A DNA stretch of 64,000 nucleotides from Bacteriovorax sp. BSW11_IV (GCF_000447755.1 NZ_AUNE01000011.1:1-64000); one strand, 5' to 3'. Positions 26,959 to 35,769 are shown, numbered from the stretch's first letter. The notes: generated by a model not told the origin, from the letters alone. Made by a program: numbers and translations.

Positions 26959-27201
26959 ATGGAGTTGAGATTATTAAAAGATGCTATTGTTGACCATTAC
27001 CGCGATGAAATCCATTCGCTCTATTCGCGCTCGTGTCATTATGGCCTTTTTAATGCTGGTGAGTTTGATAGCGGAGTAACGGAAATTTGGACGTCTGCGA
27101 AAGGCCACGGTCTTTCTCGTGAGTTTTTTAACTCGCTAGTTGAGTATGAGATTAATTCACACTATATCGAGGATAATATCGCCTTTTTAAATGCCGCTTA
27201 A
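26959..27201 (+). CDS. Small hypothetical protein
   Basis: The 80-residue protein is soluble and acidic, with mixed helices (LLKDAIVDHYRDEIHSLY, EFFNSLVEYEIN). AAGGGGG stands upstream of ATG 26959. No family is recognised. Codon use, with Cys/His/Gly content, looks like a real folded protein. It lies 54 bases before the orphan ABC ATPase and may be co-transcribed with it. Confidence 0.5.
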   Translation: MELRLLKDAIVDHYRDEIHSLYSRSCHYGLFNAGEFDSGVTEIWTSAKGHGLSREFFNSLVEYEINSHYIEDNIAFLNAA

Positions 27202-27255
27202 TCAAAGCGGCCAACTTCTCTCGTCAGAGGGCATATTTTGTGGTAAATCGCTAAT

Positions 27256-28314
27256 ATGCCTATTTTAGAAGTTAAAAAGTTAACAAAAACTTTTGATGAA
27301 AAATCACTTACAACAGTCAATGAAGTATCCTTTCACTTAAATAAAGGTGAAAGGTTCTCTGTTATCGGTCCTTCCGGTACGGGAAAAAGTACGTTAGTGA
27401 AAATGATTGCAGGACTTATTAGTCCAAAGAGCGGTGAAGTTTTTCTCGATGGCAAGTTGCTTTTAAATGAGAATTTCTATGACGAAAGCCTTGCTAAGAA
27501 AATGGCCTATGTTCCTCAAGAACTCTCTCTTGATGAGGACAAAACAATTTTTGATAATATTAAAACTAAAGTGGCCCATGAAAGTGAAGATAGTATTCAC
27601 GTAAAAGTTCGCGATATGATCGAAGTCTTTGGCCTTCAATACAAAGACTTTAAAAAACCAAGTGAACTTTCTACGGGGCAAAAACAGCGTGCTCACATGG
27701 CCTGTGCTCTTGTGAATCACCCAGAAATTTTAGTTCTCGATGAACCATTTTCAAATCTTGATAAAAGCCTAAGAGAAGAATTGAAAGCAGAGCTTTTTGA
27801 AATTTGTGAAGAAAGAGAAATTACTCTGCTCATGGTGACCCATGATTTAGAAGATGCCTTTAGTGAATCTGATCGCATTATGGTTCTTGCCGATGGTGTA
27901 GTAAAACAAATTGCACCACCACAGAACATTTATAGAAGACCTGCAAATAGTTATGTGGCCCGCTTTACTGGGGCCGTAAATCTAATTGCAGGTCCCATCA
28001 CAAGATCATCAGGCATATTAAGTACTAAAAATGCATTTGGTGAATTTTCATTTAATGAAAAAGATTATCCCCATATTACAGGAAAGTTTGCTTACCTTGT
28101 CGTAAGGCCCCATATGTGTGACGTTAAAAATGAGGGGAAATTCTCTGGTATCATCCGCCGTAAAAAATTCTACGGTGCCTATTTTGATCTTTGGCTTGAT
28201 TGTTTAGATCAAAAACGATTCATTGTTCGCGTCCCGGCCCACTCTAAACTTAAGGAAGGCCAAAAAATTCACTTCGATTTACATGTTGAAGAGCTATTTT
28301 TGTTATCAATTTAG
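27256..28314 (+). CDS. ABC transporter ATP-binding protein with TOBE-like C-terminus (PotA/FbpC type), orphan
   Basis: The 352-residue protein has Walker A VIGPSGTGKSTLVK, signature ELSTGQKQRAH (LSTGQ for LSGGQ), Walker B EILVLDEPFSNLD and switch His in VTHDLEDAF. Residues about 230-352 form a TOBE-type regulatory domain with YLVVRPHMCDVK. This build belongs to importers for polyamine, iron or sugars, but no permease or binding protein is near, so its partner lies elsewhere. No ribosome binding site is obvious. A strong terminator follows. Confidence 0.88.
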   Translation: MPILEVKKLTKTFDEKSLTTVNEVSFHLNKGERFSVIGPSGTGKSTLVKMIAGLISPKSGEVFLDGKLLLNENFYDESLAKKMAYVPQELSLDEDKTIFDNIKTKVAHESEDSIHVKVRDMIEVFGLQYKDFKKPSELSTGQKQRAHMACALVNHPEILVLDEPFSNLDKSLREELKAELFEICEEREITLLMVTHDLEDAFSESDRIMVLADGVVKQIAPPQNIYRRPANSYVARFTGAVNLIAGPITRSSGILSTKNAFGEFSFNEKDYPHITGKFAYLVVRPHMCDVKNEGKFSGIIRRKKFYGAYFDLWLDCLDQKRFIVRVPAHSKLKEGQKIHFDLHVEELFLLSI

Positions 28315-28412
28315 CAAATTGCCTGATTCCTATCATATTCTTGTTTATTAACCTTTGATATTCTGATTTTGGGATAGGTCATCTGGTTGCACATTAGATT
28401 TATCCTTTTTTG

Positions 28413-28456
28413 GCCTGGATGGTTTTAATCCCTATTTTTTCCATCCAGGCTTTTTT
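28413..28456 (+). terminator. Terminator hairpin GCCTGGATGG / CCATCCAGGC with T-run
   Basis: A ten-base perfect stem (28413-28422 and 28441-28450) with an 18-base loop is followed by TTTTTT. It lies about 100 bases after the ABC ATPase stop and just before the end of the convergent gene. Confidence 0.8.
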
Positions 28457-28850
28457 ATGCAGTCATCTCACCGCTACGATAAAATAACACAGACGACAGA
28501 ATTGTTCTTTTGAGTTCACTTTGAATTTTGTGATGATCGACTTTATAGGCACCTTTATCTACGAGAGAGAATATCCAATTTTTATTTTCTTTTGAGGCGG
28601 GAAGGTTATCGATCAGAATGACAGGGTAGTTGGGAATGAGCTTTTTTAAAAGATCGTCTTCTAAAAATTCCTTATCTTCCAAGATGACAACGATTGCGTC
28701 TGTATTAAATCCCTCTTCATACTCTCGAAATTGACGTTCATTCCAAGCCAGGGCCACCTCCCAATTGTTTTGGGAGAGAAGAAATCCAATGTCTGTGGCC
28801 TCTCTGTCATTGTTGGTAAAGACGATGACATTTAGTTTGTGGTTCGTCAT
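28455..28850 (-). CDS. Degenerate receiver-like protein
   Basis: The 131-residue protein has the alternating strand-helix pattern of a receiver: KLNVIVFTNNDREATDIGFLL, WEVALAW, DAIVVILEDKEF, YPVILIDN, GAYKVDHHK. The first acidic pair is replaced by NN-D, and the usual phospho-Asp position reads ILED with shifted context, so phosphorylation is doubtful. Lys in the AYKVDH segment may match the conserved Lys. TATAAT sits seven bases before the ATG with no ribosome binding site. Confidence 0.55.
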   Translation of the reverse strand: MTNHKLNVIVFTNNDREATDIGFLLSQNNWEVALAWNERQFREYEEGFNTDAIVVILEDKEFLEDDLLKKLIPNYPVILIDNLPASKENKNWIFSLVDKGAYKVDHHKIQSELKRTILSSVLFYRSGEMTA

Positions 28851-28857
28851 AGAGGCA

Positions 28858-28863
28858 ATTATA
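28858..28863 (-). promoter_or_regulatory. -10 box TATAAT seven bases before start of receiver-like gene (leaderless candidate)
   Basis: On the minus strand a perfect TATAAT is followed by seven bases (TGCCTCT) and ATG 28850. No ribosome binding site fits between. No strong -35 is seen at 16-18 bases. Confidence 0.5.
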
Positions 28864-29000
28864 GGGCCTATCTCTTAATGAATTGTGGGCCTAACATGCC
28901 ATGGTTGTAATTTTAGTGCATTAGTCCTTTTTTCTAAAAGGCCCAGTCGCTAAATTTTTGATTTCTTGATATTATTTGCCAATAAAAGTTATCAATAATT

Positions 29001-29489
29001 GTGGTGGACCAATTGGACTACAGATTTTCTGAAAATACACCTTTCGATTTCACTTCCATCTCTTCACTTTTTCAAAGTGAAAAAGAATTCCGTTTGGCAT
29101 GGCCTTCAGGAAAATGGCCTCTTTGTTCAGAGCAATGGCAAGAGTGGATGAATGAAAATTCTCAAACTCAATCTCTATGTTTATTGATGTTCAACGACAA
29201 AAATGAAGTCATCGGTCATAGTGCTCTTAAGCGCTACAAGGCCCCACCGCATTTATGTTATCTATGCTTTGTCTATCTATTGCCTGAGTATAGAGGCACA
29301 GGAGCGTCAACACGGCTTGTTGATCAAGTAATTGCGCTTGGCCATAAAAAATGGAATCTCCAAGAAATTCATCTGCTTGTGGAACCAGAAAACAGTCGAG
29401 CTTTTTCTTTCTACACCCGATACGGTTTTAGAGGCCTTAGTGCTAAGATGGGTGACAAGATGCGCATGAGAAAAAATATCAATTTATGA
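29001..29489 (+). CDS. GNAT family N-acetyltransferase
   Basis: The 162-residue protein has the acetyl-CoA loop in LPEYRGTGASTRLV and the later strand IHLLVEPENSRAFSFYTRYGF, typical of GNAT enzymes. It begins GTG-GTG (29001 or 29004) and lacks a clear ribosome binding site. The acceptor is unknown. It is followed after about 65 bases by a small basic protein gene. Confidence 0.82.
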   Translation: MVDQLDYRFSENTPFDFTSISSLFQSEKEFRLAWPSGKWPLCSEQWQEWMNENSQTQSLCLLMFNDKNEVIGHSALKRYKAPPHLCYLCFVYLLPEYRGTGASTRLVDQVIALGHKKWNLQEIHLLVEPENSRAFSFYTRYGFRGLSAKMGDKMRMRKNINL

Positions 29490-29554
29490 CTGCGTAGCAC
29501 TTGACCTTTGAGGAAACGAACTTATCTTGTGTGAGAATCGTGAAGGAGGACGTT

Positions 29555-29722
29555 ATGGCAAAAGCTGCTAGAATTGGAAAGGCCTTTGTTGCAAAAGAAG
29601 GTTACGTTATTAATCTTCCTCGCATCGTACGTACTAGAGTAACAAAGACTGTTGCTGTTAGTAAGGTTGTTGAGAATGTTGAGGATAAAAAAGAAAAAGT
29701 AAAAGAAGAATCTAAAAAATAA
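29555..29722 (+). CDS. Small highly charged protein (55 residues)
   Basis: ATG 29555 is preceded by the strong site AAGGAGGA. The protein has a basic front (AKAARIGKAFVAKEGYVINL, PRIVRTRVTKTVAVSKVV) and a tail of alternating Lys and Glu. It is followed directly by a strong terminator, so it is a defined single-gene unit and probably well expressed. No family is recognised; nucleic acid binding is possible from charge alone. Confidence 0.6.
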   Translation: MAKAARIGKAFVAKEGYVINLPRIVRTRVTKTVAVSKVVENVEDKKEKVKEESKK

Positions 29723-29748
29723 ACGCTCCTACAGGGAGCGTTTTTTTT
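29722..29748. terminator. Terminator AACGCTCC / GGAGCGTT with T8
   Basis: An eight-base stem with a five-base loop ends in eight T. It lies at the end of the small basic protein gene and overlaps the last bases of the convergent pseudouridine synthase gene. The minus side also has a T-run (TTATTTTTTAG). Confidence 0.88.
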
Positions 29749-30553
29749 CGTCTAATTCAAAAGCAAAGGCCTTATCTGTGATTGGGTCTGTGATTGTCAG
29801 CTTGTGAGCAATCAATTTTAATCCCTCTTCATTTTTATTCTTATTTCCGTAATCAGGATCTCCCATAACTGGGTGACCGATTAAATCAAAGTGACGACGA
29901 ATTTGGTGAAAGCGTCCAGTTTGTAGGGCCGCTTCGATGATCGTTGTTTTGTCTCTATTTTCAACGACAGTGAAATGAGTTTCACTATCTTTGTCATCAA
30001 GCTTTTTCTTAATGATTTGGACTTCTTTTGTATCTTCAATCTCTCCCAAAACTTCAGCAAGATACATTTTTTTAATTTTGTCTGTATGCCAAATTTGTTG
30101 GAAGTCACTTGCAGTTTTTGAAGAGTAGGCGACAAGAATAAGTCCGGCCGTTTCTTTATCAAGGCGGTGAACAAGAAAGACTTTCTTTCCAAGTTTTTCT
30201 AGTGCGCGCTCAAGTGAACAAGCGTCACCATATTTCGTACCTTGAGTAAGTAGATTTGCTGGCTTATACCAAACACCCCAATGGCGGTTTTCATAAATGA
30301 GTTCTGGATTTAGTTCTTCAAATTTCTCAAGTTTAGCATCGTAGTAAAATTTAACGTGAGAGCCAGGTAAAAGCTCGAAGCTTGCGCGACGAGTTCTTTC
30401 AATTTTCTTCTTACCTTTTTTCTGCACCCATACGGCCCCATTGTTGAGGTAGCGCTTAAGGCTTTGCTTTGATAGGCCAGTATCTTTGGCCAAAAGTTCG
30501 ATTAGCGTAGTTTTCTCTGTTACATCGTAACTATAGATTTTTTTGTTTTTCAT
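29729..30553 (-). CDS. RluA-family pseudouridine synthase with S4 domain
   Basis: The form starting at ATG 30553 has about 274 residues. An N-terminal S4-like RNA-binding region (LLAKDTGLSKQSLKRYLNNGAVWVQ) precedes the catalytic domain with Asp in VHRLDKETAGLILVA. LQTGRFHQIRRHFDLIGHPVMGD is the conserved RluA tail. It isomerises uridines in rRNA or tRNA; RluC/RluD-type 23S targets are most likely. The 22 extra upstream residues from 30619 lack a supporting site. Confidence 0.88.
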   Translation of the reverse strand: MKNKKIYSYDVTEKTTLIELLAKDTGLSKQSLKRYLNNGAVWVQKKGKKKIERTRRASFELLPGSHVKFYYDAKLEKFEELNPELIYENRHWGVWYKPANLLTQGTKYGDACSLERALEKLGKKVFLVHRLDKETAGLILVAYSSKTASDFQQIWHTDKIKKMYLAEVLGEIEDTKEVQIIKKKLDDKDSETHFTVVENRDKTTIIEAALQTGRFHQIRRHFDLIGHPVMGDPDYGNKNKNEEGLKLIAHKLTITDPITDKAFAFELDEKKRSL

Positions 30554-30675
30554 AAACACCTTTAATTTCGGGCAAAGTAACACGACTTGGGATTCGTGGC
30601 AATGACAAGGCATGGACATTAAAAGAAACTCATGCCATATCTACAGAGTATAACGTCTTTTTCGGGAAACAAAAT

Positions 30676-31155
30676 ATGTTGGAAACTTACTTTTGGCCAA
30701 TTCTTATCGCCCTTACTGTGATTATCGTTGTTCTGTCTTTTATTGCAGGTCGTTTGTGGCGTGAGCTTTCACACAGAAAGGCCCTACAGCTGAAAAGTGA
30801 TTTAGAAGGAGCACAAAAAGAAAAAGAGAGAAAAGAGTTTGTAGAAGAGAGCCTTCGAATAATTTCAAAAGCTATTGTAGAAGGTCAATGTGATCTGTCA
30901 GAGGGCTGTATTCGTATTCGTATGCTTATAGATAGAACAGATCGAATCAATCATAAGCATGAAGACTACCAAGTCTTCTTTGATATGTATGAAGAAATTA
31001 AGCATTTCAAAACTCATGAAGCGAGAAAAGAGTTATCTAAGCAAGAGCTTTATAATGAGGACAAAGAAAGATACATGATTGAAGAGCGCTATAGAGATTC
31101 GTTTTTAGAAGCAAGTCGACGTTTGTTGAGCTTTGTCGAGTCTTTGAGAGTCTGA
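30676..31155 (+). CDS. DUF2489-like membrane-anchored protein
   Basis: The 159-residue protein has one N-terminal membrane helix (WPILIALTVIIVVLSFIAG), then a charged coiled-coil (residues 35-60). The segment ISKAIVEGQCDLSEGCIRI matches the conserved core of DUF2489 proteins. Function unknown. The last 67 bases lie antisense to the PEGA lipoprotein gene, an unusually large convergent overlap for this window. Confidence 0.65.
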   Translation: MLETYFWPILIALTVIIVVLSFIAGRLWRELSHRKALQLKSDLEGAQKEKERKEFVEESLRIISKAIVEGQCDLSEGCIRIRMLIDRTDRINHKHEDYQVFFDMYEEIKHFKTHEARKELSKQELYNEDKERYMIEERYRDSFLEASRRLLSFVESLRV

Positions 31156-31568
31156 TGACCAAGTAGTGGGATATTTTGTTTTATTTTCGTAAGGGTAACG
31201 TGGATTTTTTCTTGTGAGTACTTCCTTAAGTTACCCATCATCGCATCTGCACTCCAAAAAAAGACATTTATCAGATTCAAAGTGGCAAGCGTATTAAATT
31301 CTTTTTCCAGCTTGAAATCTACAGGTTTGTAGCCTTCTTTTTTTACAGTAACACTTTCATTACTATTTCTTTCAAAGTTGTACTGCAGGGGAGTTTGACC
31401 GATGTAGGTATCACCTAGATACACTTGTGCGTCTAGCGGGTAAGAAGTAAGTTCGATTTTGTCCTTACTTCCCCCAATCATAGTGGCGCAGCCAGTGAAT
31501 AGGGAACAAAAGCTCGCCAGAGTGATGGTCTTCTTAACTTTTGTTTTTATGATCTTTTTTAATACCAT
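31089..31568 (-). CDS. Putative PEGA-domain lipoprotein
   Basis: The 159-residue protein has a basic N-terminus and hydrophobic segment ending in SLFTGCATM, a lipobox with Cys. SYPLDAQVYLGDTYIGQTPLQYNF and VTVKKEGYKPVDF match PEGA repeats, which often sit on cell envelope proteins. The C-terminus after about residue 135 is basic and may exist only because of the overlap with the convergent gene. TACAAT lies six bases before the ATG and no ribosome binding site is present. Confidence 0.72.
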   Translation of the reverse strand: MVLKKIIKTKVKKTITLASFCSLFTGCATMIGGSKDKIELTSYPLDAQVYLGDTYIGQTPLQYNFERNSNESVTVKKEGYKPVDFKLEKEFNTLATLNLINVFFWSADAMMGNLRKYSQEKIHVTLTKIKQNIPLLGHQTLKDSTKLNKRRLASKNESL

Positions 31569-31574
31569 TGTGAA

Positions 31575-31604
31575 ATTGTATGATTTTTGCTTATCTTCTG
31601 TAAA
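31575..31604 (-). promoter_or_regulatory. Promoter TTTACA-N18-TACAAT six bases before PEGA gene ATG (leaderless candidate)
   Basis: On the minus strand TTTACA (31599-31604) and TACAAT (31575-31580) are 18 bases apart, and TACAAT is six bases from ATG 31568. The intervening TTCACA is not a ribosome binding site. Confidence 0.55.
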
Positions 31605-31658
31605 TAGGTATAATAAAATCTTAACAATTGCTAAGTTCCCAAAAATTAAGGGAAATCA

Positions 31659-32447
31659 ATGAATTATTACGTCCACGCACTCGATCCCATGGCCTTTAGA
31701 ATAGGAAATCTCGTCTTTCCCTGGTACTGGCTTGTCTATTTTGGGGGCTACTTCTGGCTACTTTTTGGTATGGAGTTTTTGTTTAAAAGAGGAAAACTTC
31801 CCTTCAAAAGTGCCATAGACCTTTATAATTTTTTATTGATTGGCTTCTTGCTTCTCATTGTCGGAGGCCGACTTGGTTACGTTTTTATTTACAACTTCTC
31901 ATACTATTTAAAAGACCCTGTCCGAGTTTTTTATTTATGGGAAGGGGGGATGAGTTTTCACGGCGCTTTAATCGCCACAGGTTTATGGACTCTCTACTTT
32001 TCATACAAAAAGAAAATTTCATTTTTTAGCATATCAGATGCTCTCTCACTATTTATTCCACCTGTGCTTGCTTGTGGGAGAGTGGCGAATTTTATTAATG
32101 GTGAGCTCGCAGGAAGAGTGACCGATGTTTCATGGGCCGTGATTTTTCCACGCCTCTATGACAATCAACCTCGTCATCCTTCACAGCTCTATGAAGCGAT
32201 CTTAGAAGGTATCTTTTTGTGGATTGCGATTGCGCTTGTATTTAAATTTGCCAATAAAAAAGCAAGACTTACCGGCGTCTTTGTTTTTGGCTATGGCCTT
32301 AGCCGATTTATAGTGGAATTTTTTAGAGAGCCCGATAGGCAGCTGGGATTTATCATAGGGGAGCTAACCATGGGTCAGCTCCTGTGTATTGTCATGATGC
32401 TCGCAGGGGCAAGTATCTTTTATCTTAGTCAAAAAGAAAGCGAATAG
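31659..32447 (+). CDS. lgt: Prolipoprotein diacylglyceryl transferase Lgt
   Basis: The 262-residue protein has seven predicted helices. GGRLGYVFIYN, GGMSFHGAL with the essential His, GRVANFINGELAGR with the Lgt signature Arg, RHPSQLYEA and the late GLSRFIVEFFREPD are all present. It adds the diacylglyceryl group to the lipobox Cys of lipoproteins, several of which are encoded in this window. AAGGGA precedes the ATG. The 3' end overlaps the convergent lipoprotein gene by 23 bases. Confidence 0.96.
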   Translation: MNYYVHALDPMAFRIGNLVFPWYWLVYFGGYFWLLFGMEFLFKRGKLPFKSAIDLYNFLLIGFLLLIVGGRLGYVFIYNFSYYLKDPVRVFYLWEGGMSFHGALIATGLWTLYFSYKKKISFFSISDALSLFIPPVLACGRVANFINGELAGRVTDVSWAVIFPRLYDNQPRHPSQLYEAILEGIFLWIAIALVFKFANKKARLTGVFVFGYGLSRFIVEFFREPDRQLGFIIGELTMGQLLCIVMMLAGASIFYLSQKESE

Positions 32448-34269
32448 ACTTATCATCAAGATCTTTTAGATCAGATAACAATGCTCTTTCATCCATAATT
32501 TGCTCAACTTTTTGACGGTATTGCTCACGAATAGGTTGAGGAATTCCTTCATAATTGTTGAATTCAAAATTCTCAGGATCTTGTTTGTCCACAAGTTCTG
32601 TATGGTATGGACCCTCTTTCATAAGTGGGTTTAGGACATTGTTAAAGATACAAAATGGTAATCTATTTGTCGCAACGATCACACACTCTTGAAGATCATC
32701 AAGATCTGTTTGAGTGGCATCGCCAATTTTTCGTTGTGAGAGAATGAAAAGCTCTTTAATTTCTTTTTCTCTGGCCGCAATAATCTTATAGGCGTCTCTC
32801 AACTTTTTGATGCCTAAATAGTCTTCAATATACGCTGAACGAACAGGTTCAGGAATTTTCTTCATAATCGGATCTTCAGGATCGAATGGATTGAAATTTC
32901 TATTTTTAGTCGCAAGCGTAACTAGGTCAGGGTATTCTTGCTTGTAGTATTTCCACAAACAATCAAAGTATGCAGAATCATTTTTTACATCTGCTTTAAC
33001 ACACTCAATTTTATCGCCATACCACCACTTAAGGGCCTCTTCCCACATCTCGGCCAATTTATCATCGAGATTGAAAATTGTTACAACCCCACCAACAGAG
33101 AGCCCTGCAGTTGTCGTAAAGTATCCTGCACGAGCATATTTTCTATAACCTTCACTTGTAAAACGAGCACGTGAAAGATCTTTTGTTGAGAGATAGTTTT
33201 TAATCTTCTCACTCTTATCAAGAAATTTTTGGTAGTACTTACTGCTTTTTGAAGAATACTTAAATTCAGACATAAACTTCTTGTAGCTGATTCTATTTTC
33301 GGCCCAATGTGAAGGTCTATACTCTTCTTTTGCAAGAGTGAATGAAAGTTCTTTGTAGAGATCTGTAATAACTTTTTTATTTTCTTCAGAGATTGATGCA
33401 AATTCATCTCTGTTATTTAAGTTGTTATAAGCAAATTCTAATTCTCTATGTAAGATCGTCAGACGGTCTCTAAGGTACGCCTGTTTAAGAACCCTTGTTC
33501 TAAGCATTCCTTCATCAATGTGACCGATTGAAATTCTAGCAAGTCCACCTGAATCTTTGTTTGGAGATGATCTCCATCCACCATCAAATGTATTAAGTTT
33601 TGATTGTAAATCTCCAATCAAGGCCTCTAGGTTATGATCATCTTGTCTGATTGTGATAATAGTCTCTTCCCACTTTCCGTTTTTCCAAAGAGAGAATTGA
33701 ATACGATCAAAATCAGGATTCGATTTTTTATAGGTCTTTAAAATATTTAAGTTGTAGGCCAATGAGACGCGCATTTTAAGCATCTCATCTAAATCAGCTT
33801 CGTAATTTTTAAATTCTTTTAACCAAGTTGTAACGATTTTCGACGAATCTTCAAAACCACCCATGGCCTTCTCATCACCAACAAGACCTTTGATATAAAT
33901 CAAAATATTGGGAAGGGTTTCTTCATCATCGTACATATAGAAGGCATGATAGCGATTATCATTGATAATTTTTTTGAAAATATGTGAACCATAATCAAGC
34001 ATACGGGCAAACATATGCTTACCAGGTGCCTTAATCGTTAGACGCTTTGTTTTTCTTTGAACAAGCTTTTTTTCTTCAAGGGCCTTGGCCAATTTATTAG
34101 CGTAGTCATCTTCTAAGAAGCGTCCAACTGTATCAAAGCAACCACCAATATATGGTTTTTCACTTTTAACTGATGAAGGAGTTCTATCGCTGGTTTTATG
34201 GATACCAGTTGATGAACAGGCCGATAATAAAAATAAAGATGTAAGTGTTAGTGATTTAACTATTTTCAT
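32425..34269 (-). CDS. Large lipoprotein of unknown function
   Basis: The 614-residue protein has a clear lipobox (SLTLTSLFLLSACSSTG). The mature part is charged and helical, with a short hydrophobic stretch near residue 400 (TTTAGLSVGGVVTIF) and paired cysteines around it (IECVK, YFDCLW, LQECVI, PFCIFN), suggesting disulfides in the periplasm. No family is recognised. It follows the secreted HExxH protein by 32 bases on the same strand, so they are probably one operon. Confidence 0.65.
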   Translation of the reverse strand: MKIVKSLTLTSLFLLSACSSTGIHKTSDRTPSSVKSEKPYIGGCFDTVGRFLEDDYANKLAKALEEKKLVQRKTKRLTIKAPGKHMFARMLDYGSHIFKKIINDNRYHAFYMYDDEETLPNILIYIKGLVGDEKAMGGFEDSSKIVTTWLKEFKNYEADLDEMLKMRVSLAYNLNILKTYKKSNPDFDRIQFSLWKNGKWEETIITIRQDDHNLEALIGDLQSKLNTFDGGWRSSPNKDSGGLARISIGHIDEGMLRTRVLKQAYLRDRLTILHRELEFAYNNLNNRDEFASISEENKKVITDLYKELSFTLAKEEYRPSHWAENRISYKKFMSEFKYSSKSSKYYQKFLDKSEKIKNYLSTKDLSRARFTSEGYRKYARAGYFTTTAGLSVGGVVTIFNLDDKLAEMWEEALKWWYGDKIECVKADVKNDSAYFDCLWKYYKQEYPDLVTLATKNRNFNPFDPEDPIMKKIPEPVRSAYIEDYLGIKKLRDAYKIIAAREKEIKELFILSQRKIGDATQTDLDDLQECVIVATNRLPFCIFNNVLNPLMKEGPYHTELVDKQDPENFEFNNYEGIPQPIREQYRQKVEQIMDERALLSDLKDLDDKSIRFLFD

Positions 34270-34301
34270 AGGAAACTTGTCGGATGTCCTTAAGTGTTGC
34301 T

Positions 34302-35147
34302 TTAGAGATTACTAAACCAACATGATGGTCTAAATCCCTGATTTTCTGTACAAATCCAGTCTTCACTAAAAGGGTCTTTGTCGCAAAGGCCCGCTGAGAG
34401 GATGGTATCGATACGGCATTGAGGATCGGGATAGCTGTTGATAATGGTAAATTCGACGATACTGTGGCTTGGAGTATCAATAGAAATCATATTGGCCTCT
34501 GGAGACAAAAAGCTTAGAACGCGGGCAAAGCTTGAGGCCGCACGTGCAATTTGTTCACAGACATTTCTCATTCTCAAATTTTCTCCATGGGCCTTGGCAC
34601 ATAGTTCAAGAACAAAGGGAGAGAGAGGTGTGAATTCTTCAGACACAAAATCGTGAGAAAGAAAATAGCGCTTTAAGCACTGAGCGGCCGAAAAATAATC
34701 GGCCTGTCCTTCACTTGAGGCCCATGCATGATCTTTGATTGATAAGCGAGGAAGACCACCAAGGATATGGCCAACTTCATGACAAGCAGTGAAGGCCCAA
34801 CCCTCCTTTGTCATTCCAGGAATTCTTGCCATACCACCCCAGAAGTTCAGAGTGAAATGTTGCTTATCTTCTCCCATCGGTGCCGCGGCCCAAGCAGAGA
34901 AGTAGGGTGTTTCCCAGTAAAGATTGAGTTGAGTATATCTTTGTGCTTTAGAAAATTCAGTCAGGTAAAGATTGTAAATTTGAGAAGGTATTAAAGCAAA
35001 GTTGGCTTCACCCACATTTGATTGATTTGGGTTATCAACTTCGATCATATACTTGGCCGGGTCTTCTTTGTCGTCATTCATGCAAAACGGGCATGCAAAT
35101 GATGCAAGTGGAGAAAAAAGAGCTAAGAAAATCAAAAGTTTTGCCAT
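34302..35147 (-). CDS. Secreted HExxH-containing putative metalloprotease
   Basis: The 281-residue protein has a signal peptide (KLLIFLALFSPLASFA) and a mature N-terminus CPFCMNDD. The zinc motif is ACHEVGHILGGLPRL, with a likely third ligand in SSEGQADYF about 20 residues on. Cys residues in the C-terminal third suggest disulfide bonds. Family not recognised; the site suits a gluzincin-like protease. It is the first gene of a two-gene operon with the 614-residue lipoprotein. CAGGG precedes the ATG. Confidence 0.72.
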   Translation of the reverse strand: MAKLLIFLALFSPLASFACPFCMNDDKEDPAKYMIEVDNPNQSNVGEANFALIPSQIYNLYLTEFSKAQRYTQLNLYWETPYFSAWAAAPMGEDKQHFTLNFWGGMARIPGMTKEGWAFTACHEVGHILGGLPRLSIKDHAWASSEGQADYFSAAQCLKRYFLSHDFVSEEFTPLSPFVLELCAKAHGENLRMRNVCEQIARAASSFARVLSFLSPEANMISIDTPSHSIVEFTIINSYPDPQCRIDTILSAGLCDKDPFSEDWICTENQGFRPSCWFSNL

Positions 35148-35254
35148 GACGATGCCCTGTACGATTGATTGTTTGAGTTTTTTGGAGTGTAATACTAATA
35201 ATTGGTCCTGTTGGCCTAATGTATAAATTTTATAGATAAAAAAAGGGGAAAATT

Positions 35255-35755
35255 GTGGCGAAGGTTGTCATTTTAAGCGCGACAAGCGGAAATAACTTCA
35301 AATTAGCAAACGCACTATGCGAAGAAGTCGTAAAGCATGGTGGTTTATGTGAAGTTGTGAATTTAGAGGAGCTTGATCTTCCCCTTTACTCACCAAAATC
35401 AGAGGCCAATGGCGTTCCTGATAAAGCAAAAGAATTAACTGCAAAAATTGCTGAATCACACAGCATGATTTGGGTTGCTCCTGAATATAACGGAAGCATT
35501 CCTCCTGTAATGAACAATGCCATCGCATGGGTTTCACGTGCAACTGAAGACTGGAGAGATGGTTTCAATGGAAAATTTGCAGTAGTGGCCACTCACTCTG
35601 GTGGTGGCGGAGATAAAGTTTGTGCAGCAATGAAACAAACGCTCGAACACCTTGGAACAGTTGTTCTTCCAAGAACGATTGTTACAACTTACAAAAAGGA
35701 ACTTAATCCAAAATCAGCGGATGCAATTGTTACTCAACTTTTAAAGCATTCATAA
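35255..35755 (+). CDS. NADPH-dependent FMN reductase family protein
   Basis: The 166-residue flavodoxin-fold protein starts at GTG after AAAGGGG. The FMN phosphate loop is SATSGNNFKLA, and WVAPEYNGSIPPVMNNAIAWVSR is the hallmark of the FMN_red (chromate/azo reductase-like) family. It reduces flavin, quinones or metals with NADPH. It lies 14 bases upstream of the AI-2E family permease gene. Confidence 0.88.
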   Translation: MAKVVILSATSGNNFKLANALCEEVVKHGGLCEVVNLEELDLPLYSPKSEANGVPDKAKELTAKIAESHSMIWVAPEYNGSIPPVMNNAIAWVSRATEDWRDGFNGKFAVVATHSGGGGDKVCAAMKQTLEHLGTVVLPRTIVTTYKKELNPKSADAIVTQLLKHS

Positions 35756-35769
35756 GCTAAGGGTTTTCT

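Noticed and set aside
26786-26968. 60-codon open frame between the YbaK-like and small hypothetical genes
   Set aside because: Its composition is that of translated AT-rich spacer, it has no good ribosome binding site, and it runs into the better supported start at 26959.
34256-34480. Minus-strand open frame overlapping the secreted HExxH gene
   Set aside because: It is in another frame of a gene with a signal peptide and zinc motif, and its own sequence shows no domain.
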